DNA from: JADCRZ01 sp031399065
GTDB taxonomy: Bacteria; Bacteroidota; Bacteroidia; Chitinophagales; Chitinophagaceae
DNA length: 64,000 bases
Direction of reading: 5' to 3'
Assembly (NCBI GenBank): GCA_031399065.1
Contig: JANNOM010000019.1
Span: 29,199-93,198, forward strand
The stretch's first letter is position 1. Each line of letters starts with the position of its first letter. Below, piece by piece: positions 17,657-26,531 of the stretch. The notes beneath the pieces were generated by a model. The model was not told the DNA's origin. It did not search any database and was given only the letters and a program-made list of their open reading frames with translations. The translations under genes and the position numbers were made by a program.

Positions 17657-19630
17657 TTATTTATAAGAACGCTGGCTCGGTTTGGCTATTTCGAAGTCCA
17701 GTTTTTCTTTATGCAATTCCCACTCATGTTCCCCTTTAAACTCCCAGGCCGCCACATATGCATACTGCTCGTCATCCCGTTTTGCTTCGCCCTCTTCGGT
17801 CTGCGACTCTTCCCGGAAGTGGCCTCCGCAGCTTTCGTTGCGGTCAAGTGCGTCGATACACATCAGTTCTCCCAGTTCTATAAAGTCCGCCACCCGGTTG
17901 GCCTTATCCAGCTCCGAATTCATTTCATCGGCACTGCCGGGTATTCTTACATCGCTCCAGAATTCTTTTTTCAGTGCCCGGATCTCTGCAATCGCTTCGG
18001 TAAGTCCCGCTTCGCTCCTGGCCATACCGCATTTATTCCACATGATCTTCCCCAGTCGTTTGTGGAAGCTCTCCACCGTCTGGTTTCCCTTGATCGACAT
18101 CAGACTGTTGATACGGTCGCTCACCTTTTTTTCCGCTTCCACAAATGCCGGGTGATCTACCGGTATTGCCTTAGTACCTATTTCATCTGCCAGGTAACTA
18201 CCAACCGTATAAGGTGCTACGAAGTATCCGTCTGCCAGTCCCTGCATCAGTGCGGAAGCGCCCAGGCGATTGGCCCCATGATCGGAGAAATTGGCTTCGC
18301 CCAGCGCGTATAAACCGGGTACCGAGGTCATGAGTTCATAATCCACCCATAAGCCTCCCATCGTGTAGTGCACTGCCGGGAAAATACGCATCGCTGTTTC
18401 GTAAGGGTTTTCCCCCGTGATCTTTTCGTACATATCGAAAAGGTTACCATATTTTTCCTTGACCACTTCTCTTCCGAGCGCAGTTACCGTAGCCGCGTCT
18501 GCATTGGCAAGTCCCCGTTTATTCACTTCACTCTGTCCATACCGCTGTATCGAAAAAGCGAAGTCGAGGTATACGGCCTGTTTGGAATTACCTACTCCAT
18601 AACCCAGGTCGCATCTTTCTTTGGCGGCCCTGGAAGCAACGTCGCGCGGCACCAGGTTACCAAAAGCAGGGTATCTTCTTTCGAGGTAATAATCGCGCTC
18701 GTCTTCCGGTATATCCGCTGCACGGCGCGTATCGTTCTGTTTTTTGGGCACCCATATTCTTCCATCGTTTCTCAGCGACTCCGACATAAGCGTCAGTTTG
18801 CTCTGGTGCTCGCCGGAAACCGGGATGCAGGTAGGGTGAATTTGCGTAAAGCAGGGATTACCGAACAATGCACCCTGTTTATGCGCTTTCCAGGCGGCCG
18901 TCACGTTAGAGCCCATGGCATTGGTGCTCAGGTAAAATACATTTCCATATCCGCCGCTGCATAACAGTACTGCATGACCGAAATATTTCTCCAGCTTACC
19001 TGTTACCAGGTTGCGGGCAATAATGCCTCGTGCTTTACCATCGATCTTAACAATGTCCATCATTTCGTGCCGGGCATACATTTCCACATTGCCCAGAGCC
19101 ACCTGGCGTTCGAGCGATTGGTAAGCCCCTATCAGCAGTTGCTGACCGGTTTGCCCGGCAGCATAAAACGTACGTTGTACCTGGGTACCTCCGAACGAGC
19201 GGTTGCTTAGCAGTCCGCCATATTCCCTGGCAAACGGAACACCTTGCGCCACGCACTGGTCGATGATGTTAACGCTTACTTCGGCCAGACGGTGCACGTT
19301 CGCCTCGCGCGAACGGTAATCGCCTCCTTTGATAGTATCATAAAAAAGACGGAAAACAGAGTCTCCGTCGTTCTGGTAATTCTTAGCTGCATTAATGCCT
19401 CCCTGTGCCGCGATGCTGTGCGCACGGCGGGGAGAATCCTGGAAGCAGAAAGCTTTTACTTTATACCCCAGCTCTCCCAGCGAAGCGGCGGCGGAAGCGC
19501 CCGCCAGCCCCGTGCCTACTATAATGATTTCGATATTACGTTTATTGGAAGGATTCACCAATTTAACATGCCCTTTGTACTCATTCCACTTACTCTCTAA
19601 CGCACCTTGAGGAATTTTTGAATTTATCAT
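17657..19630 (-). CDS. sdhA: Succinate dehydrogenase/fumarate reductase flavoprotein subunit
   Basis: The 657-residue catalytic subunit oxidises succinate to fumarate with covalently bound FAD. The dinucleotide fold is IIIVGTGLAGASAAASLGELG near residue 36. The FAD-linking histidine lies in RRAHSIAAQGGINAAKNYQ. Substrate-site motifs HPTCIPVSGEHQSKLTLMSESLRNDG, RRYPAFGNLVPRDVASRAA, FPAVHYTMGGLWVDYE and GEANFSDHGANRLGASAL are all present. The sequence is of the Bacteroidota type (long form, with a KWNEYKGHVKLVNPSNKR N-terminus). It lies 51 bp after sdhC and 46 bp before sdhB. Confidence 0.97.
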   Translation of the reverse strand: MINSKIPQGALESKWNEYKGHVKLVNPSNKRNIEIIIVGTGLAGASAAASLGELGYKVKAFCFQDSPRRAHSIAAQGGINAAKNYQNDGDSVFRLFYDTIKGGDYRSREANVHRLAEVSVNIIDQCVAQGVPFAREYGGLLSNRSFGGTQVQRTFYAAGQTGQQLLIGAYQSLERQVALGNVEMYARHEMMDIVKIDGKARGIIARNLVTGKLEKYFGHAVLLCSGGYGNVFYLSTNAMGSNVTAAWKAHKQGALFGNPCFTQIHPTCIPVSGEHQSKLTLMSESLRNDGRIWVPKKQNDTRRAADIPEDERDYYLERRYPAFGNLVPRDVASRAAKERCDLGYGVGNSKQAVYLDFAFSIQRYGQSEVNKRGLANADAATVTALGREVVKEKYGNLFDMYEKITGENPYETAMRIFPAVHYTMGGLWVDYELMTSVPGLYALGEANFSDHGANRLGASALMQGLADGYFVAPYTVGSYLADEIGTKAIPVDHPAFVEAEKKVSDRINSLMSIKGNQTVESFHKRLGKIMWNKCGMARSEAGLTEAIAEIRALKKEFWSDVRIPGSADEMNSELDKANRVADFIELGELMCIDALDRNESCGGHFREESQTEEGEAKRDDEQYAYVAAWEFKGEHEWELHKEKLDFEIAKPSQRSYK

Positions 19631-19681
19631 GACACCTTATATTGAATGTTAAATACTACTTTTCTATACCAATACGGTTTG

Positions 19682-20365
19682 TTAACTAACCCAACCCAGC
19701 TTCATGGATATGGGCATCATAGCAAATGCACCTGCTACCACGACAGAGAAAACGATACCGACACTCTGAAGCAGCACCAGGTAACGGCGGTTATGCAATC
19801 CCAGCGATTTAAAGGCAGAATGAAAACCGTGCATCAGGTGATAGGCCAGCGACAGGCAACCCAATACATAGATGATAACCACCCACCATTCGCTGAACGT
19901 AATGATCATGAGGCGATACAGGTCATGATAGGGTTTATTGTCTATAAACACTTCCTCCACACCGGTGAAGCGGGAAGGAATCCAGAAATTATACCAGTGG
20001 AGTATCAGGAATAATAATATAAGCGTGCCAAGCAAACCCATCCAGCGGCTGTACCATTTACTGCCTTTATTACCCATTGGTATAGCATACCCTACCGCGC
20101 GCCGTTTATTATTTTGTGCGGTAAGTAAAAGACCCTGCACCGCATGTAAAAAGATACCTGCCATCAGTCCCACTTCCATGATGCGTATAATGATCATCGA
20201 TCCCATGAAGTGAGCGGCTTTATTAAACATTTCGCCATTATCGTTCGCCCAGATGCAGGCGTTAAGCCCTACGTGTATCACCAGGAAAGAGATAAGAAAC
20301 AATCCTGTAAATCCCATTATAAACTTCTTGCCTACAGATGAAGTGAAAAACTCAGACCATTTCAT
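19682..20365 (-). CDS. sdhC: Succinate dehydrogenase cytochrome b558 subunit
   Basis: The 227-residue protein is the single membrane anchor of a type-B complex. It has five hydrophobic helices, beginning at FIMGFTGLFLISFLVIHVGLNACIW and including IIIRIMEVGLMAGIFLHAVQGLLL, LGTLILLFLILHWYNFWIP, IITFSEWWVVIIYVLGCLSLAYHLMHG and YLVLLQSVGIVFSVVVAGAFAMMPI. Four histidines within or beside these helices (in LVIHVG, FLHAVQG, LHWYNF and YHLMHG) are placed to bind two hemes b. It is the first gene of sdhCAB and diverges from accD across 248 bp. Confidence 0.93.
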   Translation of the reverse strand: MKWSEFFTSSVGKKFIMGFTGLFLISFLVIHVGLNACIWANDNGEMFNKAAHFMGSMIIIRIMEVGLMAGIFLHAVQGLLLTAQNNKRRAVGYAIPMGNKGSKWYSRWMGLLGTLILLFLILHWYNFWIPSRFTGVEEVFIDNKPYHDLYRLMIITFSEWWVVIIYVLGCLSLAYHLMHGFHSAFKSLGLHNRRYLVLLQSVGIVFSVVVAGAFAMMPISMKLGWVS

Positions 20366-20613
20366 ACGTGAATCTATTTATCTTATTAATGCCAAATTGA
20401 TGCATACCGGCACCCGGTTCAGGCGTTTGTTTTCCAGGGCTGTGCAAAATTAATACAAAACTGTCAAAGATAATATCGTGTTTTAATGTTTTACCGTATA
20501 AATGAAACCTGAAATACTATTAACAACTGATCGGCTGCTATGTTTAAATACTGTAACGCCGACCCTGTTTTTGACAGTTCTTTCTTACCTTAGCCGCCAA
20601 AACCAAAATAAAG
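20366..20613. other. sdhC-accD divergent intergenic region
   Basis: This 248-bp gap holds two minus-strand -7-like boxes for sdhC, TATCTTTG (complement of 20465-20472) and TAATTTTG (complement of 20445-20452), but neither has a TTG at the normal spacing. For accD I see only a weak TACCTTAG (20586-20593). No gene or strong hairpin is visible. Confidence 0.35.
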
Positions 20614-21525
20614 ATGAAGCAAGAAGAGGATTTTGATGCCAACCTGGCCGGCGAAGACGGTACATCGGCAGAATCAAAAACCAATTGGTTTAAACGTATA
20701 AAGAAAGGCATTACCACATCCACCGCCGATAAGAAGGAAACCCCGGAAGGGTTATGGACTAAATGTCCCGAGTGTAATTATATATGTACTGTTACTGAAC
20801 TAAGAGAGCTTTTGTTTGTTTGCCCCAAATGCAACCATCACCATCGCATAGGGAGCGAGGAGTATTTCGATATCCTGTTCGACAGCAACGCGGTGGAGAT
20901 ACTGTTTGAAAACATCCGCTCCAAAGACTTTCTTGAATTTACAGACCTTAAACCATATAGTCAGCGACTGAAAGACGCCTGGAACAAAACAGACCTGACC
21001 GATTCCATACGCATCGCTTCGGGTAAAGTAAATACGATGCCGCTGGTAATAGCCTGCATGGACTTTGAATTTATAGGTGGGTCGCTGGGCAGTGTGATGG
21101 GCGAACGTATAGCAAGAGCGGTAGACCGCTGCCTCGAGCAAAAAGTACCCCTGTTAATCATATGCAAAAGCGGTGGCGCGCGTATGATGGAAAGCGCTTT
21201 CTCATTAATGCAGTTAGCTAAAGTGTCCGGCAAGTTATCTCAATTAACAGATGCGGGCATCCCTTATATATCACTGCTTACCGATCCTTCTTTCGGTGGT
21301 ATATCGGCTTCGTTCGGTATGCTGGGTGACCTGAACATAGCCGAGCCCGGTGCGCTGATCGGCTTTGCCGGTCCGCGGATTATAAAGGAAACCATCAAAA
21401 AAGATCTGCCCCCGGGGTTTCAGCGGAGCGAGTTTTTACTGGAGCACGGGTTCCTCGATTTTATAGTGGACAGGAAAGAGATGAAAGAAAAGTTAACGAA
21501 GGTGTTGACACTATTTAACAACTGA
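20614..21525 (+). CDS. accD: Acetyl-CoA carboxylase carboxyltransferase subunit beta
   Basis: The 303-residue protein is the beta half of the carboxyltransferase that, with AccA, moves the carboxyl group from biotin to acetyl-CoA to make malonyl-CoA for fatty acids. The N-terminal zinc ribbon is present (CPECNYICTVTEL ... FVCPKCNHHHRIG, four cysteines). The crotonase-like core follows, with MDFEFIGGSLGSVMGERIARA, SGGARMMESAFSLMQLAK, DPSFGGISASFGMLGDL and AEPGALIGFAGPRIIKETI. The end is LPPGFQRSEFLLEHGFLDFIVDR, standard for AccD. The stop codon TGA shares its last base with the ATG of smpB, which implies translational coupling. Confidence 0.97.
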   Translation: MKQEEDFDANLAGEDGTSAESKTNWFKRIKKGITTSTADKKETPEGLWTKCPECNYICTVTELRELLFVCPKCNHHHRIGSEEYFDILFDSNAVEILFENIRSKDFLEFTDLKPYSQRLKDAWNKTDLTDSIRIASGKVNTMPLVIACMDFEFIGGSLGSVMGERIARAVDRCLEQKVPLLIICKSGGARMMESAFSLMQLAKVSGKLSQLTDAGIPYISLLTDPSFGGISASFGMLGDLNIAEPGALIGFAGPRIIKETIKKDLPPGFQRSEFLLEHGFLDFIVDRKEMKEKLTKVLTLFNN

Positions 21526-21959
21526 TGGAATTTAAAAACAGATCTGCGTTTTTCGAATATTATATAGAAACCACCTGGATAGCCGGCGTAGTGCTGGTAG
21601 GTACGGAAGTAAAATCGTTGCGGGCCGGTAAACTAAGTTTTAACGACAGTTACTGCATTTTTCATAAAGGCGAGCTTTTTGTGAAGAGCCTGCATATATC
21701 CGAATATGCGTTCGGTACCACCCAAAAACATGAACCCCTCCAGGAAAGAAAGCTGTTGCTCAATAAAAAAGAACTCCGTAAACTGGAAGCTAAAATGACG
21801 GAGAAAGGATACACCCTTGTTCCTTTACGTATCTTCTTTACTGAAAAAAATATAGCCAAAATAGAGATAGGCCTTGGAAAAGGAAAGAAGCTACACGATA
21901 AGCGGGAGACCATCAAGAAGCGGGATACCGACAAAGAGATTAAGCGGTATCTTAAGTAG
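21525..21959 (+). CDS. smpB: SsrA-binding protein SmpB
   Basis: The 144-residue RNA-binding protein delivers tmRNA to stalled ribosomes (trans-translation). Recognisable segments are NRSAFFEYYIETTWIAGVVLVGTEVKSLRAGKLSFNDSY, EYAFGTTQKHEPLQERKLLLNKKEL, TLVPLRIFFTEKNIAKIEIGLGKGKKLHDKRE and the basic C-terminal tail (TIKKRDTDKEIKRYLK) that mimics the codon-anticodon duplex. The start overlaps the accD stop by one base (TGATG). No tmRNA gene was seen in the window. Confidence 0.95.
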   Translation: MEFKNRSAFFEYYIETTWIAGVVLVGTEVKSLRAGKLSFNDSYCIFHKGELFVKSLHISEYAFGTTQKHEPLQERKLLLNKKELRKLEAKMTEKGYTLVPLRIFFTEKNIAKIEIGLGKGKKLHDKRETIKKRDTDKEIKRYLK

Positions 21960-22001
21960 CAGCTCCCGTTATACGGCACGATTTTCATTAACTTTACCAT
22001 C

Positions 22002-23003
22002 ATGAGATTAATCCTGTTCATCGTTTTATTAACAGTAACATGCACTGCACCGGCGCAGCAGAACGTGGCGGGTAGCTGGTACGGCAAGGCGGAAGCCATG
22101 CTGGATGGAAGCCATAACAGCTATCTTACGGAACTGGTCATACGTCAGAAAGGTATAAATGTGGAAGGCATACTGGGTTATTATTTCCGGGACGGATACC
22201 GGAGCATTTACGTGCACGGGCGTTACAATATCAAAACCAGGGAGTTCATTATAAAAGACGTTCCCCTCACCTATTTCCGGGCGGCATCCATAGACGGTGT
22301 GGATTGCAGGATGGATCTTTATGGAACCCTGCGGGTATCTAAAGTAAAAAGCGATATCGACGCCATGTTGGTAAGTCAGCGTTTTTACAGGTATACCTGC
22401 CCGGAACTGAAAGTCATATTCACCCGCGATGAGAACGAAAACAACCAGGATAGCGTGATCAGCAACGGCATTACCCGAAGGCTATGGCAGCCACAGACGG
22501 AGGATATCGTTATAGTTCCCGAAACACCGGCGGTGGCGCCTACACAGATAGACGATTCCATTATAAATACTCCCGGCAAGCCGGTGATCCGCCGTGGTGT
22601 TATCATTCAGCCGGTAGCGCATGGCATAGCCGACCTGATGCAGTCCTTCAACAAAAGAGTAAATGTGCTCAGTAAGGAAATAATGGTCGATTCCGATTCT
22701 TTGAGGATCAGTTTTTACGATAACGGGCAGATAGATGGTGACAGCATCAGTGTATTCGTCAATAAAAAACCGGTGCTTACCGGTCAGAGTCTTTCTGCGG
22801 AAGCATTGAACATATATATCCAGTTAGACAGTTCGCTCGACGTAAACGAAGTTACCATGTATGCTGAAAACCTCGGCAAATATCCGCCCAATACGGCCCT
22901 CATGGTAGTGAACGATGGGTCTAAACGGCACGAGATATTTTTATCGAGCAGCCTGGATAAAAATGCCACGGTGCGGATTATTAACAGAAAGCGTCAGCAA
23001 TGA
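22002..23003 (+). CDS. Secreted protein of unknown function
   Basis: I do not recognise a named family. The 333-residue product has a clear signal peptide (MRLILFIVLLTVTCTAPAQ). An N-terminal domain of about 130 residues follows, with GSWYGKAEA and regular beta-like spacing (LTELVIRQKGINVEGILGYYF, FRAASIDGVDCRMDLYGTL), suggestive of a small beta-barrel or lipocalin-like fold. A linker rich in Pro/Thr/Ile comes around residues 165-200. The C-terminal half (DSLRISFYDNGQIDGDSISVFVNKKPVLTGQSL) resembles beta-sandwich modules that recur in Bacteroidota envelope proteins. It probably acts in the periplasm or at the surface. It lies 42 bp after smpB on the same strand, without a visible terminator between them. 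Confidence 0.75.
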   Translation: MRLILFIVLLTVTCTAPAQQNVAGSWYGKAEAMLDGSHNSYLTELVIRQKGINVEGILGYYFRDGYRSIYVHGRYNIKTREFIIKDVPLTYFRAASIDGVDCRMDLYGTLRVSKVKSDIDAMLVSQRFYRYTCPELKVIFTRDENENNQDSVISNGITRRLWQPQTEDIVIVPETPAVAPTQIDDSIINTPGKPVIRRGVIIQPVAHGIADLMQSFNKRVNVLSKEIMVDSDSLRISFYDNGQIDGDSISVFVNKKPVLTGQSLSAEALNIYIQLDSSLDVNEVTMYAENLGKYPPNTALMVVNDGSKRHEIFLSSSLDKNATVRIINRKRQQ

Positions 23004-23127
23004 GAAATATGAAAGATCGCATTCTTTAGTAATATTAAAATACGGAATTTTTGTTTTGGTCTGGTATTGGATTAGGAGCTTACGTAGTTATTTTCAGGCA
23101 ATTTGATCGGTTTTTTTCTCCAATTTT

Positions 23128-23171
23128 TCCTTCGTCTCTCCTTCGCCTCTCCTTCGTCTGTCGTTCGAATG
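23128..23171. repeat. 11-bp tandem repeat, 3 full copies plus a degenerate one
   Basis: The units TCCTTCGTCTC, TCCTTCGCCTC, TCCTTCGTCTG and a worn TCGTTCGAATG follow each other without a gap in the space between the secreted-protein gene and parC. No gene overlaps. A role is not evident. Confidence 0.7.
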
Positions 23172-23212
23172 AGGTTTTAGACGAACAAATCCATTGACCA
23201 TTTATATTATTG

Positions 23213-25726
23213 CTAAAATAATTCTTTTTGCTGAACTCCGCCTTCTTTTTCTTCCCACCGGAGCTCGGTGCTCTTGGTAAAGTCGATCAGTTTTGTTCCC
23301 ACGGTTCTCCAGCCGGTGACGTCTACCAGTTTGCCCAGTTTCATTTTCTGTTCGGACGCCTGCGCACCGCGGCCCGTTTTTACGATAAGTACCGGCTGTT
23401 GTTGAGTGGTTACGGCTTCCAGGTAGTTTCCGGCTCCTTCTTTTATAACGGAGAACTTATTGTGCAGCGTGGTGGTCTCTATTTTAAAGCGCTTTACGTT
23501 GAACTGGAGCTTGTCGTTGTCATAATATACGGCGGTTACTATTTTCTCCGCATCGAATTTTTCCAACAATAATATCTTATCCGATTCGAAACGCTGTAAG
23601 AGTTCCTGGTCAGTGATTTCGTAAGAACCGTCGCGGTACATGATTATGATTTTGTCGTCTCCCTCGAACATGCCCAGGTACGTTCCTTTCTCCTCCGTAT
23701 TGAGCCGCCCGAACTGCCTGTCGAACCAGAGTTTACGCCCGTTCAATGTAGACTTGCCGGCTTCTTTAAACTTCACTGTGCGTATCGGATACTTGGTAAC
23801 CGTATTTCCCATACTACCCCTATTCTTAATCTCCAGTTCTTCAAAATAAAAATCAAATTCCTTGATACGTGCCGTACTGTTAGGACTCAACACCACTTTC
23901 ACCACTTCCGCCTCTCCGTTCGCATTGGAAGAGAAATAATGGACCTTGCTTTTTTCCGTTCCCTTCGTAAGATCATATTCTTTGTCGCGGGTAATTCCGG
24001 TCACGTTAAACCGTTTGGCGAAGCTGGTGCCCGATTTTCCATCCAGGTAAACCATATTATATGTCGTACGCTCGTCGTTTTTCTGAAAAAGGGCTACGTG
24101 AATAATATCTTTCCCTACAAACGTTTTATCGGCTACTTTTACCACTTTCATCTTACCCGATTTGGTGAACGCGATGATGTCATCCAGGTCGGAGCAATCG
24201 GCTATAAATTCATCTTTTTTCAGACCGGTTCCTATAAACCCGTCTGCGCGGTTCACGTATAGTTTTACGTTTGCTATGGCAACATGTCTTGCCTGTATGG
24301 TATCGAACAATTTTATCTCCGTTTTTCGCTCCCTGCCTTTTCCGTATTTTTTTAATAACCCTTCGTAATAGGCGATGGCGAAATCGACCAGGTTGGTCAG
24401 GTCATATTTTACCTGTTTAATTTCCGCTTCCAGGTTTTTGATCTGCTGGTTGAGTTCGTCAATATCCAGCCGGTAGATGCGGCGTACAGGCTTTTCCGTT
24501 AGTTTGATGATATCGTCGCGGGTAATCGCTCGCCTTAACTGCTTCTTGAACGGATCGAAAGCCTTGTCGATGGCGGCCAGTACCTTATCCCAGGTATCAT
24601 GTTTTTTCTCCAGTTCCTTATATATCTTTTCTTCAAAGAATATCTTTTCCAGGGATGTAAAATGCCATTTTTCCTGAAGTTCGGCCAGCTTGATTTCCAG
24701 TTCTTTTTTCAACAGATCCTTTGTATGGTCTACGGATACTGTCAGCAATTCGTGTACTCCGGTAAAGCGGGGTTTCTGTCCGGTGATGACGCAGGCATTG
24801 GGCGATATGCTCACTTCACAATCCGTAAACGCATACAATGCGTCAATCGTTATATCCGGGGAAATGCCCGGTGCCAGGTCCACCTGTATTTCCACCCGAG
24901 CCGCCGTATTGTCGGTTACCTTTTTAATCTTGATCTTTCCCTGTTCGTTAGCCTTCACGATAGACTCCATGAGCGTGGCGGTAGTAACGCCATAGGGTAC
25001 ATCGCGGATCACCAGTGTCTTTTTATCGATTTCTTCAATATGCACTCTCACTTTTACCTTACCGCCCCGTTTGCCGTCATTATAACCGTTTATGTCTATC
25101 ATGCCACCGGTGAGGAAATCGGGATATAGTTCAAACTTTTTACCCCTCAAATATTTAATTGCGGCATCTATCAGCTCGCAGAAATTATGCGGAAGTATTT
25201 TAGTGGATAAACCCACGGCTATCCCTTCCGCGCCCTGGGCCAGCAGCAGGGGAAACTTCATGGGAAGGGTTACCGGTTCATTCTTGCGGCCATCATAACT
25301 AAGCGACCATTCCGTCGTTTTATTATTGTACGCCACATCGAGGGCAAACTTCGATGGCCTTGCTTCTATATACCGGGCGGCGGCGGCATCGTCTCCCGTA
25401 CGGATATCGCCCCAGTTGCCCTGGGTATCTATCAGCAGGTCTTTCTGGCCCATATTTACCAGCGCATCTCCTATGCTGGCATCTCCGTGCGGGTGGTATT
25501 GCATGCTCTGGCCTATGATATTAGCCACTTTGTTGTAACGGCCATCATCCATTTCCTTCATGGCGTGCATGATCCGGCGCTGTACGGGTTTTAGTCCGTC
25601 TTCCAGGGCAGGCACCGCCCGTTCCAGTATTACATACGAAGCATAGTCCAGGAACCAGTTACGGTACTGGCCCGTTAGTCCCATTTCATTATCCTGGAAA
25701 CCCTCGTTCTTAACCTTCGCACTCAT
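23213..25726 (-). CDS. parC: DNA topoisomerase IV subunit A
   Basis: The 837-residue subunit cuts and rejoins DNA to unlink daughter chromosomes. The winged-helix CAP region has DGLKPVQRRIMHAM and HPHGDASIGDALV, and the catalytic tyrosine is Tyr119 in AAAARYIEAR. The tower and coiled-coil regions follow, and the C-terminal third is a beta-propeller-like region. The GyrA-box (QRRGGKG) is absent, and parE lies in the same operon, so this is ParC rather than GyrA. The position matching the quinolone-linked Ser83 of GyrA is Ala here (HPHGDA), an observation only. It is the last gene of parE-methyltransferase-DUF1835-methyltransferase-parC, 41 bp after its neighbour. Confidence 0.93.
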   Translation of the reverse strand: MSAKVKNEGFQDNEMGLTGQYRNWFLDYASYVILERAVPALEDGLKPVQRRIMHAMKEMDDGRYNKVANIIGQSMQYHPHGDASIGDALVNMGQKDLLIDTQGNWGDIRTGDDAAAARYIEARPSKFALDVAYNNKTTEWSLSYDGRKNEPVTLPMKFPLLLAQGAEGIAVGLSTKILPHNFCELIDAAIKYLRGKKFELYPDFLTGGMIDINGYNDGKRGGKVKVRVHIEEIDKKTLVIRDVPYGVTTATLMESIVKANEQGKIKIKKVTDNTAARVEIQVDLAPGISPDITIDALYAFTDCEVSISPNACVITGQKPRFTGVHELLTVSVDHTKDLLKKELEIKLAELQEKWHFTSLEKIFFEEKIYKELEKKHDTWDKVLAAIDKAFDPFKKQLRRAITRDDIIKLTEKPVRRIYRLDIDELNQQIKNLEAEIKQVKYDLTNLVDFAIAYYEGLLKKYGKGRERKTEIKLFDTIQARHVAIANVKLYVNRADGFIGTGLKKDEFIADCSDLDDIIAFTKSGKMKVVKVADKTFVGKDIIHVALFQKNDERTTYNMVYLDGKSGTSFAKRFNVTGITRDKEYDLTKGTEKSKVHYFSSNANGEAEVVKVVLSPNSTARIKEFDFYFEELEIKNRGSMGNTVTKYPIRTVKFKEAGKSTLNGRKLWFDRQFGRLNTEEKGTYLGMFEGDDKIIIMYRDGSYEITDQELLQRFESDKILLLEKFDAEKIVTAVYYDNDKLQFNVKRFKIETTTLHNKFSVIKEGAGNYLEAVTTQQQPVLIVKTGRGAQASEQKMKLGKLVDVTGWRTVGTKLIDFTKSTELRWEEKEGGVQQKELF

Positions 25727-25767
25727 ATTGCTCTTTTAATCAATGATAGTAAGACCCTGCAAGCGTA

Positions 25768-26496
25768 TCAGGCATCTTTCTTAATCCGTACCGCCAGGAA
25801 CATATAATTATTGGCGGCGCCTATTATATCGAATTTTATATAGAAACTTTCCGTAAACAGTTTAAACGCCAGAAACTCGTGCTGGGGAACGGCGAACTCG
25901 TCGAACAGGATGATGTCGCCATCGTTCAGGAACCGGTAAAACTGCGTAAGTACAAACAGGGTGGAACTAAACAGGTCGGCATCCAGGTGTATCAGCTTTC
26001 TGCGCGGGCTTTTATATTGCTCCAGGAAGGGAACCAGTGTATCCTGGAAAAGGCCTTTATAAAAAGAAGCCCGCGGATCGTCGATGCCCAGCGTTTCCAT
26101 TTTAAACGACATGGCTCCCTTGTCGAAGTGTCCCCATTTTTCCGGCAGTCCCTCGAACGTATCGAAACCGTAAAACCGGGAATCGCCGTGCCGGTTATGC
26201 TGCAGCCACCATTTATACGAAGCTCCGCTCGCCACACCAAACTCCAGGTAGTCCATCGGCTGATCCAGTTGTTCCGCCGCGGCTATTTTGGCATACAGGG
26301 TAAAGCGGCGGCTATAGTCCCACTGCGGCTGGTAGAAGTCGTTGTATCCTTTTACCGGGTGCTCTTTCAGCCATTTGGATAACTTGCCCATATAAGTCCC
26401 CAGCAACAATCCATTGCTTACCGGTTCCGTTATATGGTGCAGATTCCATTTTATAAAAACGGATTTGGCTTTTCGTATGGAACTTAATTTGTTCAT
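25768..26496 (-). CDS. TylF/MycF-like class I methyltransferase
   Basis: The 242-residue protein has the signature of TylF-type O-methyltransferases: DYLEFGVASGASYKWWL (SAM motif I variant), FYGFDTFEGLPEKWG, RKLIHLDADLFSSTLFVLTQFYRFLNDGDIILFDEF and a C-terminal IGAANNYMFLAVRI strand. Members methylate sugar hydroxyls of antibiotics or cell-surface glycans, using SAM and a metal ion; the DxDxxxS segment (DADLFSS) fits the metal site. No sugar pathway surrounds it. The gene sits between the DUF1835 gene and parC with short gaps, so it is probably transcribed with topoisomerase IV. The acceptor is unknown. Confidence 0.78.
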   Translation of the reverse strand: MNKLSSIRKAKSVFIKWNLHHITEPVSNGLLLGTYMGKLSKWLKEHPVKGYNDFYQPQWDYSRRFTLYAKIAAAEQLDQPMDYLEFGVASGASYKWWLQHNRHGDSRFYGFDTFEGLPEKWGHFDKGAMSFKMETLGIDDPRASFYKGLFQDTLVPFLEQYKSPRRKLIHLDADLFSSTLFVLTQFYRFLNDGDIILFDEFAVPQHEFLAFKLFTESFYIKFDIIGAANNYMFLAVRIKKDA

Positions 26497-26531
26497 AGTC
26501 TTTTATTGGAAATGATCTGTTATCATGCTCG

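Noticed and set aside
17711..18964. Long plus-strand open frames opposite sdhA
   Set aside because: sdhA is certain on the minus strand; these frames have no family motifs and are codon-bias shadows.
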